From contig OZ245051.1 in the NCBI GenBank assembly GCA_965224515.1, positions 2,232,001 to 2,296,000 of the forward strand: a stretch of 64,000 nt of DNA. The letters run 5' to 3'. Positions 34,336 through 42,531 of the stretch are shown here, one piece after another. Below the pieces are notes generated by a model that was not told the origin of the DNA, did no database searches, and saw only the letters and a list, made by a program, of their open reading frames with translations. The first letter of the stretch is position 1, and each line of letters starts with the position of its first letter. This DNA is from Sedimenticola_A sp040506425 (GTDB lineage: Bacteria; Pseudomonadota; Gammaproteobacteria; Chromatiales; Chromatiaceae). The translations under genes were made by a program, and so were the position numbers.

Positions 34336-34746
34336 TTTAAAAGTTTCAAGAATGGGGTTCCCTGGCTGTAAGGCTTTGTAACCCTCCGCTCTTTAACAGT
34401 TCGCATTAATACTGACCTTGGGAATCCAGGTCGGCCCCCTGGTCGTATGCACGAGGGGGCGGCCTGCACTCCTTCTCATCCCCCCCGGGGGGGCAATCAG
34501 GATCCGGTCCTGTAACCCGGGTCCACCTGTGCTAATCCCGTGATTTCATTTATCTTTTTGAAATATAAGTAAAAAAAAGTTGGCAATAAAAACATGATAT
34601 TTCCTAAAGATACTCCGTCGGCGGCCGATACAAATAACGGAAGCGGTAAATACTATCCAGTCAGAGACGGTATATCCGCTAGGTAAAAAGCCTCCCAGGG
34701 CGCGATCTGACAACAACTGCGCCGGGAGAATGTAAGGATTGAAATC
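34336..34746. other. 411-bp flgL-fliC intergenic region with GC hairpins and long fliC leader
   Basis: It holds an imperfect GC-rich hairpin (about 34428-34465; GGCCCCCT / AGGGGGC arms), a perfect C7G7 palindrome (34480-34493) and the fliC sigma-28 promoter. No ORF is credible here. The hairpins lack a T tract but probably separate the flgL and fliC transcripts. From the expected start near 34638 the fliC leader is about 110 nt, ending in GTAAGGATTG before the ATG. Confidence 0.65.
34605..34631 (+). promoter_or_regulatory. Sigma-28 (FliA) promoter of fliC
   Basis: TAAAGATA, an exact 11-nt spacer CTCCGTCGGCG, then GCCGATAC: 13 of 16 consensus positions (TAAAGTTT-N11-GCCGATAA). The only such site upstream of fliC. 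Confidence 0.9.
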
Positions 34747-35505
34747 ATGGCTATCACAGTCAACACTAATATCTACTCAATGGCCGCACGTCGTAACGTC
34801 AGCCGCTCTCAAACCAACCTCATGACAGCAGTACAGCGCCTTTCATCAGGCCTGCGTATCAACATGGCCAAAGATGACGCTGCCGGTATCGGTATCGCCC
34901 AATTGGCTGAAAGTCACGCCCGCGGCGCTGCCATTGCGCAGCGGACACTGGGTGATGGTTTTTCCCGCCTGCAGATTGTTGATGGTGCACTGCAGACCGC
35001 AGCCCAGATTGTTCAGCGTCTTCGCGAACTGCAGCTGACCAAACTGAGCGGCACCTACACCTCCGCCCAGAAAGGCTATCTTGATACAGAAATTGCTGAT
35101 TTGAACACTGAGATCGGTGCGATCATGGGTCGTGCCCAGTACAATGGGGCAGCTGCGGCTGGTTCATTCTCCGTGCTGGCAGGTCCTGGCGGCTCCCTCA
35201 TCACTGTCGGCCAGGCAGTGACACTTACCACGGTATCCAGCGTAACAACCGCGACTACTGCGCTGAACACTATCAACAGTGCTCTTGCCAAGTACGGTGC
35301 AGGCGAAAGTGTGCTTGAGAAGGCGATGACTACCGCAATGAATCTCGAGGAGGCTCAGTGGGCCGCCTATGGTCGCGCCATGGATGCGGATATGGCACGA
35401 GAGACTGCGCGTCTGACCAGTGCACAGGTAGTACAGCAGGCCGGTGTGGCAGCCCTTGCCCAGGCCAACACGCTGCCTCAGTTGGCACTCGGACTCCTTG
35501 GATAA
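34747..35505 (+). CDS. fliC: Flagellin, short form without variable outer domain
   Basis: 252 aa, among the shortest flagellins. N-terminal D0/D1 T-V-N-T-N-I-Y-S-M-A-A-R-R-N...R-L-S-S-G-L-R-I-N-M-A-K-D-D-A-A-G; C-terminal D1/D0 A-D-M-A-R-E-T-A-R-L-T-S-A-Q-V-V-Q-Q-A-G. The surface-exposed D2/D3 region is almost absent, leaving a Ser/Thr-rich strip (154-178: T-V-G-Q-A-V-T-L-T-T-V-S-S-V-T-T-A-T-T) as the probable glycosylation target. Only five Lys are present (42, 99, 109, 182, 192), possible FliB substrates. It has its own FliA promoter. Confidence 0.95.
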   Translation: MAITVNTNIYSMAARRNVSRSQTNLMTAVQRLSSGLRINMAKDDAAGIGIAQLAESHARGAAIAQRTLGDGFSRLQIVDGALQTAAQIVQRLRELQLTKLSGTYTSAQKGYLDTEIADLNTEIGAIMGRAQYNGAAAAGSFSVLAGPGGSLITVGQAVTLTTVSSVTTATTALNTINSALAKYGAGESVLEKAMTTAMNLEEAQWAAYGRAMDADMARETARLTSAQVVQQAGVAALAQANTLPQLALGLLG

Positions 35506-35514
35506 CTCAGGTGA

Positions 35515-35537
35515 CCCCGGGCTGAACTAGCCCGGGG
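35515..35537 (+). terminator. Strong hairpin after fliC
   Basis: CCCCGGGCT-gaact-AGCCCGGGG is a perfect 9-bp GC stem starting 9 bp after the fliC stop. There is no U tract (TAACGGG follows), so it may protect the fliC 3' end or attenuate read-through into flaG. Confidence 0.65.
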
Positions 35538-35566
35538 TAACGGGAACCGAAAACGAGGAAATAGCC

Positions 35567-35992
35567 ATGGCAGTTGATATAGTCAACATTAACAGCCTAC
35601 TGCCGGCTAAACGTCCTGTGAGTTCGTCTCGACCTGAGCGTGTTCAGGAATCATCTGGACCGCCAAAAGTTCAACAGGCAATCGAGAGTGTCGCAAACAA
35701 ACAGGCCGAAGTTCAGCAGGATGTGGAAACACAGACTGCTGACGTGTCTGTGGATGCGGATGAGCTGAAAGGCCTTTTGAATGAAGCCAACCAGTTGATG
35801 CAAGTTTCGAAGCGAAAGCTTCAGTTCAGTATTAATGAGGACACAGGAAAACCGGTAGTGAGGGTTTACGACGCGGTGACCAAGGAGTTGATCCGCCAGT
35901 ACCCTCCCGATGAAATACTGGCTCTTGCACGGACCATCAAGGAGATGATGGATGAGCCTAAACCCGGCTTTATGCTAGACGAGAAAGGATAA
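35567..35992 (+). CDS. flaG: FlaG-family flagellar protein
   Basis: 141 aa. A variable N-terminus is followed by the FlaG domain (about 65-130: A-N-Q-L-M-Q-V-S-K-R-K-L-Q-F-S-I-N-E-D-T then V-V-R-V-Y-D and L-I-R-Q-Y-P-P-D-E-I-L). FlaG influences filament length. It sits between fliC and fliD as in Pseudomonas and Vibrio. Confidence 0.92.
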   Translation: MAVDIVNINSLLPAKRPVSSSRPERVQESSGPPKVQQAIESVANKQAEVQQDVETQTADVSVDADELKGLLNEANQLMQVSKRKLQFSINEDTGKPVVRVYDAVTKELIRQYPPDEILALARTIKEMMDEPKPGFMLDEKG

Positions 35993-36052
35993 AGCCTATT
36001 TGGCCATGCAAATGGCGGTTGGGTGGTGGGTAGTAATTGAAGGAGTTAGGTT

Positions 36053-37393
36053 ATGCCAATTGGTATGCCCGGTGTTGGTTCTGGACTTGATCTGGGCACG
36101 GTCATTGATCAGCTGATGGCGATCCAGCGCAGGCCCCTGGAGCGGGTGCAGGCGCAGCAGCAGGATCTGGAATCGCAGATCAGTGCCTATGGTCGCATAT
36201 CCAGTTCTGTCTCATCTTTTCGTGCCTCGCTGAGTGCTTTACGCTTTCCGACGGCATTCAATGTTGCTGATGCCACCTCCAGCAGTGAGACTGTGGCTAC
36301 GGCTACCGCGCTTACTGGTGCTGTGGAATCGAGTTATGGCCTGGTGGTGACCGATCTGGCCCAGGCCCACAAGATGGCATCGGCCCGGTATGCTGACAGT
36401 GCAACCGCTGTCGGCACCGGCACTTTTTCACTTACTGTCGATGGTACGACCCTCGATATAACAGTCGATGGCACCAACAATACCCTTGCAGGGTTGCGCG
36501 ACGCGATCAACGGTGCGGCAGGAAATCCTGGAATCAGTGCATCACTGATCAACGAAAGTGGCGGTACCCGGTTGATATTGCAGTCGGATGAAACCGGTGC
36601 GGCCAATGGAATCACGATTGCTTTTTCCGGGGATGGCAGCGGCGATGCGGATAATGTCGGGCTATCCAAGCTGTTCTTTATCGATGCAGGTGATGCGGCA
36701 GCAGCTGAAGAGGTTATTGCAGCACAGGATGCAACGGGTACTGTTGATGGCTTCGCCTTTACAAGTGCGTCCAATGCGGTAACCGGCGTTGTCGATAACC
36801 TGACATTCAACCTGAAAGCGGCGGGATCCACTACTCTCACAGTGTCCCGTGACAAAGATGCTATTAAGGCCACGATTCAGAACTTCGTGGATAAATACAA
36901 TACCCTGCTGGAAGATATTGGTACTGAGAGAGAAGATAGCCTGAGAACCGATACCTCCCTCAGAATTCTTGAAGGCGGGATGTTGGATGTATTCAATGCA
37001 CCGGCCGGCGGGACTTTTGGTTACCTGGCGGAGATCGGTATTGAGCGTGACAGGTTTGGTGTGATGTCCATTAACAGTACGGCCCTGGACAATGCGCTGG
37101 ATAACAACTTGAATGATGTCATCGACCTGTTTACAGACGAGACTTCCGGTGTGGCTGTCAGGCTCTATGACTATACCACTGCACTGATTGATGCCGATGG
37201 GTTGATCGGATCGAGACAGGAGGGCCTCACCACCCGTAAAGGCTATCTGCAACTCGATGAACTGCGGTTGCAGGATCTCCTGGAAGCAACCGAGGAACGT
37301 CTTGTCAGGCAGTTTGCCCAACTCGATCAGCTGGTTGCTTCATTCAAGGGTATAAGTGATTATCTGGCAGGGCAGTTGTCTTCGAACAACTAA
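36053..37393 (+). CDS. fliD: Filament cap protein FliD
   Basis: 446 aa. N-terminal G-V-G-S-G-L-D-L-G-T-V-I-D-Q-L-M-A is diagnostic; the middle is Thr/Ala/Asp-rich (Ig-like D2/D3); C-terminal helices include F-V-D-K-Y-N-T-L and L-V-R-Q-F-A-Q-L-D-Q-L-V-A. It caps the filament and folds incoming flagellin. Preceded by GAAGGAG at 36039-36045. Confidence 0.96.
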   Translation: MPIGMPGVGSGLDLGTVIDQLMAIQRRPLERVQAQQQDLESQISAYGRISSSVSSFRASLSALRFPTAFNVADATSSSETVATATALTGAVESSYGLVVTDLAQAHKMASARYADSATAVGTGTFSLTVDGTTLDITVDGTNNTLAGLRDAINGAAGNPGISASLINESGGTRLILQSDETGAANGITIAFSGDGSGDADNVGLSKLFFIDAGDAAAAEEVIAAQDATGTVDGFAFTSASNAVTGVVDNLTFNLKAAGSTTLTVSRDKDAIKATIQNFVDKYNTLLEDIGTEREDSLRTDTSLRILEGGMLDVFNAPAGGTFGYLAEIGIERDRFGVMSINSTALDNALDNNLNDVIDLFTDETSGVAVRLYDYTTALIDADGLIGSRQEGLTTRKGYLQLDELRLQDLLEATEERLVRQFAQLDQLVASFKGISDYLAGQLSSNN

Positions 37394-37438
37394 TCCTCAG
37401 TAATTTGCCTGTTTTGTGATGGTTTGTGGTGAAAAAAT

Positions 37439-37873
37439 ATGATGAATAATAAAGGCTCTGGTGCATCCAAGTACGCTTCCGCTTCTGGTACCGAGGCGCA
37501 CTACGCGACGCCTCATCGTCTGGTACAGATGCTGATGGAAGGTGCCCTGGATAAAATTGCCATCGCAAAGGGAGCTATTGAGCGACACGATATTGAGTTG
37601 CGCCAGCACAATATCACCTGGGCAGTATCGATAATTGACGCGCTTCGCGCCAGTCTGGATTTCGAGAGAGGGGGGGCGATAGCTGCCAATCTTGAGTCTC
37701 TTTACCGCTACAGCAATCGCCAACTGATAGAAGCCAATTTACAGGATGATACATCCAAGCTGGATGAGGTAACCTCTCTGCTCAAGGAGTTGAAGCAGGG
37801 GTGGGATGCCATGCCGGATGAGATCAAGCAGGCATCGAGTGTTGAGGATGTCGTGGTTGCGGCAACTGAGTGA
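37439..37873 (+). CDS. fliS: Flagellin export chaperone FliS
   Basis: 144 aa (a second ATG follows at 37442). Helical with T-P-H-R-L-V-Q-M-L-M-E-G-A-L-D-K-I and I-D-A-L-R-A-S-L-D-F-E-R-G-G-A-I-A-A-N-L-E-S-L-Y-R-Y, the FliS core. Binds the flagellin C-terminus before export. Overlaps the next gene. Confidence 0.94.
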   Translation: MMNNKGSGASKYASASGTEAHYATPHRLVQMLMEGALDKIAIAKGAIERHDIELRQHNITWAVSIIDALRASLDFERGGAIAANLESLYRYSNRQLIEANLQDDTSKLDEVTSLLKELKQGWDAMPDEIKQASSVEDVVVAATE

Positions 37874-37878
37874 CCAGC

Positions 37879-38190
37879 ATGGCTGAGATCGGCCAATATC
37901 TTCAGCAATCATTGGAAGTCACACGCAGCCTGCTGGAATTGGCCAGGCAGGGTGAATGGGATGCTGTTTTTGAACAGCAGAAAAAACGCCTGGAATTTCT
38001 AGAGTCCTGGGAAGCACATGAGAAGGGAACAATCCCCCGGGATGCGGAAGAGGCGGCCCTTCAGGAGATGTTGACTCTCAACGATGAAATAGTTGAACTC
38101 AGCAGTGGGGCAAGGGATTCAGTCCAGAAAGAGATCCTGGGAATGCGGAAATCAAAGAGTGCGACCAGCGCCTATAAAAAATGTCCTTAG
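37879..38190 (+). CDS. fliT: FliT-like flagellar chaperone
   Basis: 103 aa from the ATG at 37879; a GTG at 37870 overlapping the fliS stop is the alternative. It is helical, with S-L-L-E-L-A-R-Q-G-E-W-D-A-V-F-E-Q-Q-K-K-R and a middle L-Q-E-M-L-T-L-N-D-E-I-V-E-L, the FliT/FliS-downstream pattern. It presumably escorts FliD. Similarity is weak at sequence level; position gives much of the support. Confidence 0.78.
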   Translation: MAEIGQYLQQSLEVTRSLLELARQGEWDAVFEQQKKRLEFLESWEAHEKGTIPRDAEEAALQEMLTLNDEIVELSSGARDSVQKEILGMRKSKSATSAYKKCP

Positions 38191-38192
38191 CT

Positions 38193-38211
38193 GTTCCAGT
38201 ACGCCTGGAAC
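38193..38211 (+). terminator. Weak hairpin after fliT
   Basis: GTTCCAG-tacgc-CTGGAAC, a 7-bp stem starting 3 bp after the stop, followed by AAATTATTG and not a clean T tract. It could end the flaG-fliDST transcript. Confidence 0.45.
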
Positions 38212-38504
38212 CTGTCAAATTATTGCGCATAATATCAATCTCCGGATCCAATCTGTGCAATGAGATTTTGTGCGGGTAAAGTGACTATTACCTTGATTGT
38301 CAATTTCTGTAAATCGCAATCCCTGTTTTCCGCTCCGCTCTCTGCACATTACAGAGTCGATATAACGGGCTCACTTCACCAGCCTGTTATCTATTATCAG
38401 TAATTGCATTACACGACTTTTTTGCATAGCCTCACAGGTAGCTGGGAGTTAATCTCTCTGTGGGTAATATCTCCAATATATATTTATTGTAGTCGGGTAA
38501 TCGA
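38212..38504. other. Intergenic region ahead of the accessory block
   Basis: AT-rich, with no credible ORF. TAAAGTGA at 38277 resembles a sigma-28 -35 but no matching -10 lies 11 nt further on. It marks the switch from the GC-richer flagellar operon to the AT-rich modification genes. Confidence 0.4.
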
Positions 38505-39923
38505 ATGACAGACGCCTTGATCAAAGAGCCATTAATAACCAATAGTTTCGGCGAGAAATTCCTTTTCTCTGTCAATAGAGAAGATTTTTCTGCTCAATCA
38601 AGTGCTGAGATTTACCAGAGAGAGTTAGGCCGTTCTTTATTTGAAGAGGGATTCTACTATTTTATAGTGGGTACAGATTCAGGCCTTTTGCCGGCTTATA
38701 TTACGTCCTGTGGTGTGCCTAAAGGAAGTCACTATATTTTTATAGAACTCCCTGATGTATTGGAGCGTGTAAGGGAGAGGGATGATGAGCTGGATAATAA
38801 TATTCATTTTTCCTCGGTTGATACCCTGGAATCCACTCTTGATGGTTTAGTCGAAGATGGATTGATTTTCAATTTGGCAGACCAATCATACGAACTCGTT
38901 TCTTCGCTTGCTGCTCGCAATGATTATGTAAGTGAATATTCAATGATAGAGACAGAGAGCAGCGAAAAACTTAATGCTTTCATTTGGGATAATGTAATTC
39001 ACCCAAGTGAAGAGCTTCATTTAATGAACGGTATAAGAAATTGCCAGGATAGTTTTCTGTACGGTGATTGTTTAAAGGATGTGCTAAATGGTATTACTGC
39101 TGTGGTATTGGCAGCAGGACCTTCTCTTGAAAATTATCTTCCCTGGGTGAGGGATCATCGCAGTGATCTTATGGTCATAGCTGTTTCAAGGATCTGCAGT
39201 TATCTTAATGATCAGTCAATCACCCCAGATGTTGTGGTTCATGCGGACCCTGTAGATTTGAGTGTCGATGTGGCAAAGGGAATATTCAACTTCACGGATT
39301 CTCTCCTTGCCTACCCGTCAGCAGCCCACCCCGCGTTGGTTGGGCAATGGACGGGTCTCAAGGTGCTACTGGATCCCAGCTCGATATTAGAACAGGTTTA
39401 CCCTGATGCCAAACCCATTCATGGTTATGGTGTTACCGTGTCTAATATGGCAATAGACCTTGCTGCATACATGGGTGCTTGCAAGATTGTTCTGCTTGGT
39501 GTCGATCTATGCCATTCGGTAGATGGGATAAGCCATTCAATAGAAGCAGCCAATAATACCTATCCTGCTATTACTGTGAATATGATCAAGGTTTCAACCA
39601 ACAGTGGTGGCTCTGCCTATACGATTCCAGATTTTTTTGAGGCTGCTAAGGATTTGTCAAGGCAGGCTGGAAAAATGAGATTACATAGTGTCGCGATAGT
39701 CAATCCCTCACCAAATGCGATGAGTATTGATGGTGTGGAGTATTGCTCTCTTGATTGCATGGAATTAAATTCCGTTGCAATTGATGTAAGTGATACTATT
39801 CGTAGGGCCTGCAGCAGTGGCAATCAGCTGGAATTTCTGAACCATCTGAAAGAAGTAGTTGAGAAGACAATTGACGAGTTGAGTCGCATAGAAGAGCGCG
39901 TGATTTTTCTGTGTCATCAATAA
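38505..39923 (+). CDS. maf: Maf-type flagellin nonulosonate glycosyltransferase, N-terminal part
   Basis: 472 aa. The N-terminal domain (~1-180) is followed by the MAF_flag10/DUF115 core: A-V-V-L-A-A-G-P-S-L-E-N-Y-L-P-W-V, then P-D-V-V-V-H-A-D-P-V-D and V-L-L-G-V-D-L-C-H. Maf enzymes move CMP-activated nonulosonic acids onto flagellin Ser/Thr. The frame stops at TAA (39921) where homologues, as I remember them, continue into a helical C-terminus. Adding one T to the T5 run at 39904-39908 joins it to the next ORF, giving one protein of ~810 aa. So this may be a frameshifted gene, a two-part enzyme, or a sequencing artefact. Confidence 0.85.
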   Translation: MTDALIKEPLITNSFGEKFLFSVNREDFSAQSSAEIYQRELGRSLFEEGFYYFIVGTDSGLLPAYITSCGVPKGSHYIFIELPDVLERVRERDDELDNNIHFSSVDTLESTLDGLVEDGLIFNLADQSYELVSSLAARNDYVSEYSMIETESSEKLNAFIWDNVIHPSEELHLMNGIRNCQDSFLYGDCLKDVLNGITAVVLAAGPSLENYLPWVRDHRSDLMVIAVSRICSYLNDQSITPDVVVHADPVDLSVDVAKGIFNFTDSLLAYPSAAHPALVGQWTGLKVLLDPSSILEQVYPDAKPIHGYGVTVSNMAIDLAAYMGACKIVLLGVDLCHSVDGISHSIEAANNTYPAITVNMIKVSTNSGGSAYTIPDFFEAAKDLSRQAGKMRLHSVAIVNPSPNAMSIDGVEYCSLDCMELNSVAIDVSDTIRRACSSGNQLEFLNHLKEVVEKTIDELSRIEERVIFLCHQ

Positions 39924-40945
39924 AGCGTGCTGAAGCTTGTGGAAAGTTGCCATCCAAAAAGATTAGAGAAGAAATTCATGATCTTTTTAACATACTTATT
40001 AACTCACAATCTTCACAGCTTGCAAACAGTATATCCCGTAAGGAGATATACGTTGCATTCAAAAGTATTCAGGGTGGATTTGAAAATGACGAGGATAGGA
40101 TCAGTGCTCAGATAATATATCTTGATGCTTATTTAATGGCATCAGAACATCTTCGGTTTCTGCTGAATGATTCTCTGGATCGCATACGATGCAGAAAGAT
40201 GGAACTTGATGGCTTCAATGAGATTGAAGCCATACTCGACCAGTGGGATAAGGATAATCATCCTGGGCGGAGCATGATACTTGACGAGCAGAGGAAACTC
40301 TCAAGTGTGATGAATAGCGAAATTATAGCCAGAATAGAAGGAATGAGGCAGCAGTTTAGTACATTTTTAAAGACCAAGGATGAGGCATATTTCTCTGATG
40401 TTCCGCAGTATGAAGGGTTGGATAATGTAATACTCCGGGTTACTGTGCTCTACAAAGCAGGTGACTATGAGGGATTTGATTATCTATTGAAAATTCTTGA
40501 TCAGTACCCCGAAGAGTTGGCTTTGCCATACATCGGTTATACCAGGGGTATGAAAGCTGAACTTGAAAAGGATATGGTGAGAGCTGTTGAGAATTATCAG
40601 CTTGCGCTTCAGGATCCTGAATCACCTTTAATGGAGTCTTCCCTGAAACGAATTTCAGCTATTTGCCTGGAATTGTGTGATTTTGAAAGTGCGGTATATG
40701 CACTTGAATCACTGGCGCAGATATCAGATCAGTATGCCCCATCATTTGCTGAAATACTTGATGCTATCGGGCAGCCTGAAGACGCTATTGCGGTATATGA
40801 ACAATACACAGAACGACATGTCACTGATGTCGAGTCTTTAAGGAAGTTAGGACTGCTTTACAAAAAGCAGGGAAGAAGTTCAGAGGTTTTGCGGCTGGGT
40901 AAACTGATAGAGAAAGTAGCACCTGGTTCAGGTGTAAATCACTAG
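39911..40945 (+). CDS. Helical/TPR C-terminal half of the split Maf protein
   Basis: 344 aa counted from a GTG at 39911, with no good ribosome site, which argues it was once continuous with the upstream Maf frame (they overlap by 13 nt in different frames). The first ~150 residues are coiled helices (K-L-P-S-K-K-I-R-E-E-I-H-D-L-F). Residues ~170-335 look like TPR units (Y-K-A-G-D-Y-E-G-F-D-Y-L-L; A-V-E-N-Y-Q-L-A-L; A-V-Y-A-L-E-S-L-A; L-G-L-L-Y-K-K-Q-G-R). TPR tails in glycosyltransferases often bind protein acceptors, here plausibly flagellin or its chaperone. Confidence 0.7.
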   Translation: MSSIKRAEACGKLPSKKIREEIHDLFNILINSQSSQLANSISRKEIYVAFKSIQGGFENDEDRISAQIIYLDAYLMASEHLRFLLNDSLDRIRCRKMELDGFNEIEAILDQWDKDNHPGRSMILDEQRKLSSVMNSEIIARIEGMRQQFSTFLKTKDEAYFSDVPQYEGLDNVILRVTVLYKAGDYEGFDYLLKILDQYPEELALPYIGYTRGMKAELEKDMVRAVENYQLALQDPESPLMESSLKRISAICLELCDFESAVYALESLAQISDQYAPSFAEILDAIGQPEDAIAVYEQYTERHVTDVESLRKLGLLYKKQGRSSEVLRLGKLIEKVAPGSGVNH

Positions 40946-41040
40946 CTGCTTCAGAGCTCTGAAATGGGTAGAGTATGTAATAGTTAGTCTGTTACACGTT
41001 CAACAAATATTTATTTTCAATTGATTAGGCTGGATTACAT

Positions 41041-41706
41041 ATGGGAGATCATTTATTCGGATTTGATATTGACAATAAGTGGGATTATGAAAACGGTTTT
41101 CACCTGACAAGTCATGTCAACCGGCTGGCCAAGATAATGGCGCAATATGAGCTCTATAAATCGATTATCGGGCTACCAGGGCATATCGTTGAATGTGGGG
41201 TTTATAAAGGTGCCTCGTTAATACGCCTCGCAACTTTCAGGGAGATTCTAGAGTGTGGTATTTCAAGAAAAATTATTGCATTCGATACCTTTGGTAAATT
41301 TCCCATACCTGAATCTAATAGTGATTCACGTTTTGTCGAGGGTTTCGTCGGTGACGGAGGCGAGGGTATATCAGTAGATGAGCTTGACAGGGTATTAAGT
41401 TTTAAATCTTTCAAAAACTATGAGCTGATCAAAGGGGATATCATAGATACTGTGCCGCGTTTTGCTGCTGATAACCCGGAATTAAAGATAGCTCTGCTAC
41501 ATATCGATGTGGATGTCTATAGGCCTACTACCGTTATTCTTGATGAATTGTATAACAGGGTCGTACCGGGCGGAATCCTTATGCTTGATGACTATGGTAC
41601 GGTTGCAGGAGAAACAGATGCAGTAGACGAGTTTATCGCAGGGCATAATGTCGCATTGGAAAAACTTCCCATATCGCACGTACCAACTTTTATTAGGAAG
41701 CAGTAG
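41041..41706 (+). CDS. TylF/MycF-type SAM-dependent O-methyltransferase
   Basis: 221 aa. Matches the macrocin O-methyltransferase family: I-V-E-C-G-V-Y-K-G-A-S-L (SAM loop), I-I-A-F-D-T-F-G, H-I-D-V-D-V-Y-R-P-T, and G-G-I-L-M-L-D-D-Y-G-T (metal-binding Asp pair). Such enzymes methylate sugar hydroxyls in antibiotics and surface glycans. Its place after maf suggests methylation of a flagellar glycan. It stands alone, 95 bp downstream of the Maf tail. Confidence 0.85.
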   Translation: MGDHLFGFDIDNKWDYENGFHLTSHVNRLAKIMAQYELYKSIIGLPGHIVECGVYKGASLIRLATFREILECGISRKIIAFDTFGKFPIPESNSDSRFVEGFVGDGGEGISVDELDRVLSFKSFKNYELIKGDIIDTVPRFAADNPELKIALLHIDVDVYRPTTVILDELYNRVVPGGILMLDDYGTVAGETDAVDEFIAGHNVALEKLPISHVPTFIRKQ

Positions 41707-41749
41707 ACCAGGTGTTCAATGCAGGCATGTTATAAGTGGTATGGAGTTA

Positions 41750-42436
41750 TTATTTATAACTACGCAGTATTTCTTCTGCATCATTAAGGTCGGAATAGGA
41801 ATCAATATCGATACTTAAATCAGCGCTCATGATAAAAGGGATGCACCTCTCCAATGATAATTTTTCTGTTCTTATTATTGAGTCCAGTTTGATTATTGAG
41901 ATAGCACCATTAGGGTAGTATGTTTTTGGAAGTTGCTGCCTTGGTTTAAATGGTGTTTCATCATCGGTTATTCCGTGTAAGTAACCATCGTTATCAATGA
42001 GAAAACTTTTGAGTGGTGAGTGTTTCGGCTCAAATACACTAATTAACTGTGTTGCATTGCTCGATTCGAATAGTTTGTACGCTTGGTCTATGTGTGAGGC
42101 TGTTCGAAGTGGTGAAGTGGGTTGCAGCAGTATCAGGTTGGTATCTTTCAGTTCGTGGAGTTCCAACGCTTCAATAGCGTGTAATATGGCATGAAATGTT
42201 GGTGTATCGTCTTCTGCAAGTTCTGCAGGGCGATTCAGAATTTCAACGCTGAGTGACTGACTGAAGTGCAGAATTTCATGGTTATCTGAACTAACGACAA
42301 TGCGGTCAATGCAGCTTGCCTGTAGTGCAGAGTCGATTGTGTACTGTATAAGCGGTTTATTTAGTAAAGGTACAAGGTTTTTCCTTGGTATGCTTTTAGA
42401 TCCACCGCGTGCGGGTATAAATGCAATATTATTCAA
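41750..42436 (-). CDS. CMP-nonulosonate synthetase-like cytidylyltransferase (first copy)
   Basis: 228 aa. N-terminal A-F-I-P-A-R-G-G-S-K-S-I-P-R-K-N is the CTP-binding motif of NeuA/PseF/LegF enzymes; L-L-Q-P-T-S-P-L-R-T and D-I-D-S-Y-S-D-L-N-D-A complete the active site. Activates a sialic-acid-like sugar as its CMP form for a Maf-type transferase. It is transcribed against its neighbours. A second, divergent copy (60092-60787) sits in neuBCA, so two nonulosonic acids may be activated, or one copy is specialised for the modified sugar. Confidence 0.88.
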   Translation of the reverse strand: MNNIAFIPARGGSKSIPRKNLVPLLNKPLIQYTIDSALQASCIDRIVVSSDNHEILHFSQSLSVEILNRPAELAEDDTPTFHAILHAIEALELHELKDTNLILLQPTSPLRTASHIDQAYKLFESSNATQLISVFEPKHSPLKSFLIDNDGYLHGITDDETPFKPRQQLPKTYYPNGAISIIKLDSIIRTEKLSLERCIPFIMSADLSIDIDSYSDLNDAEEILRSYK

Positions 42437-42531
42437 AGATATATCTCCAGTGATGATGTTGGCTTTCAGTATTGGTGATTGTGTAGCCGACTACTGTTAT
42501 TTTTTGCGTGCATACGAATGAGCGTTTGTAA

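Noticed and set aside
35993..36052. Sigma-54-like TGGC ... GGC before fliD
   Set aside because: Spacing between GG and GC is one base too long for a sigma-54 promoter.
38277..38310. Sigma-28-like TAAAGTGA before maf
   Set aside because: The -10 position reads ATTGTCAA, which does not resemble GCCGATAA.
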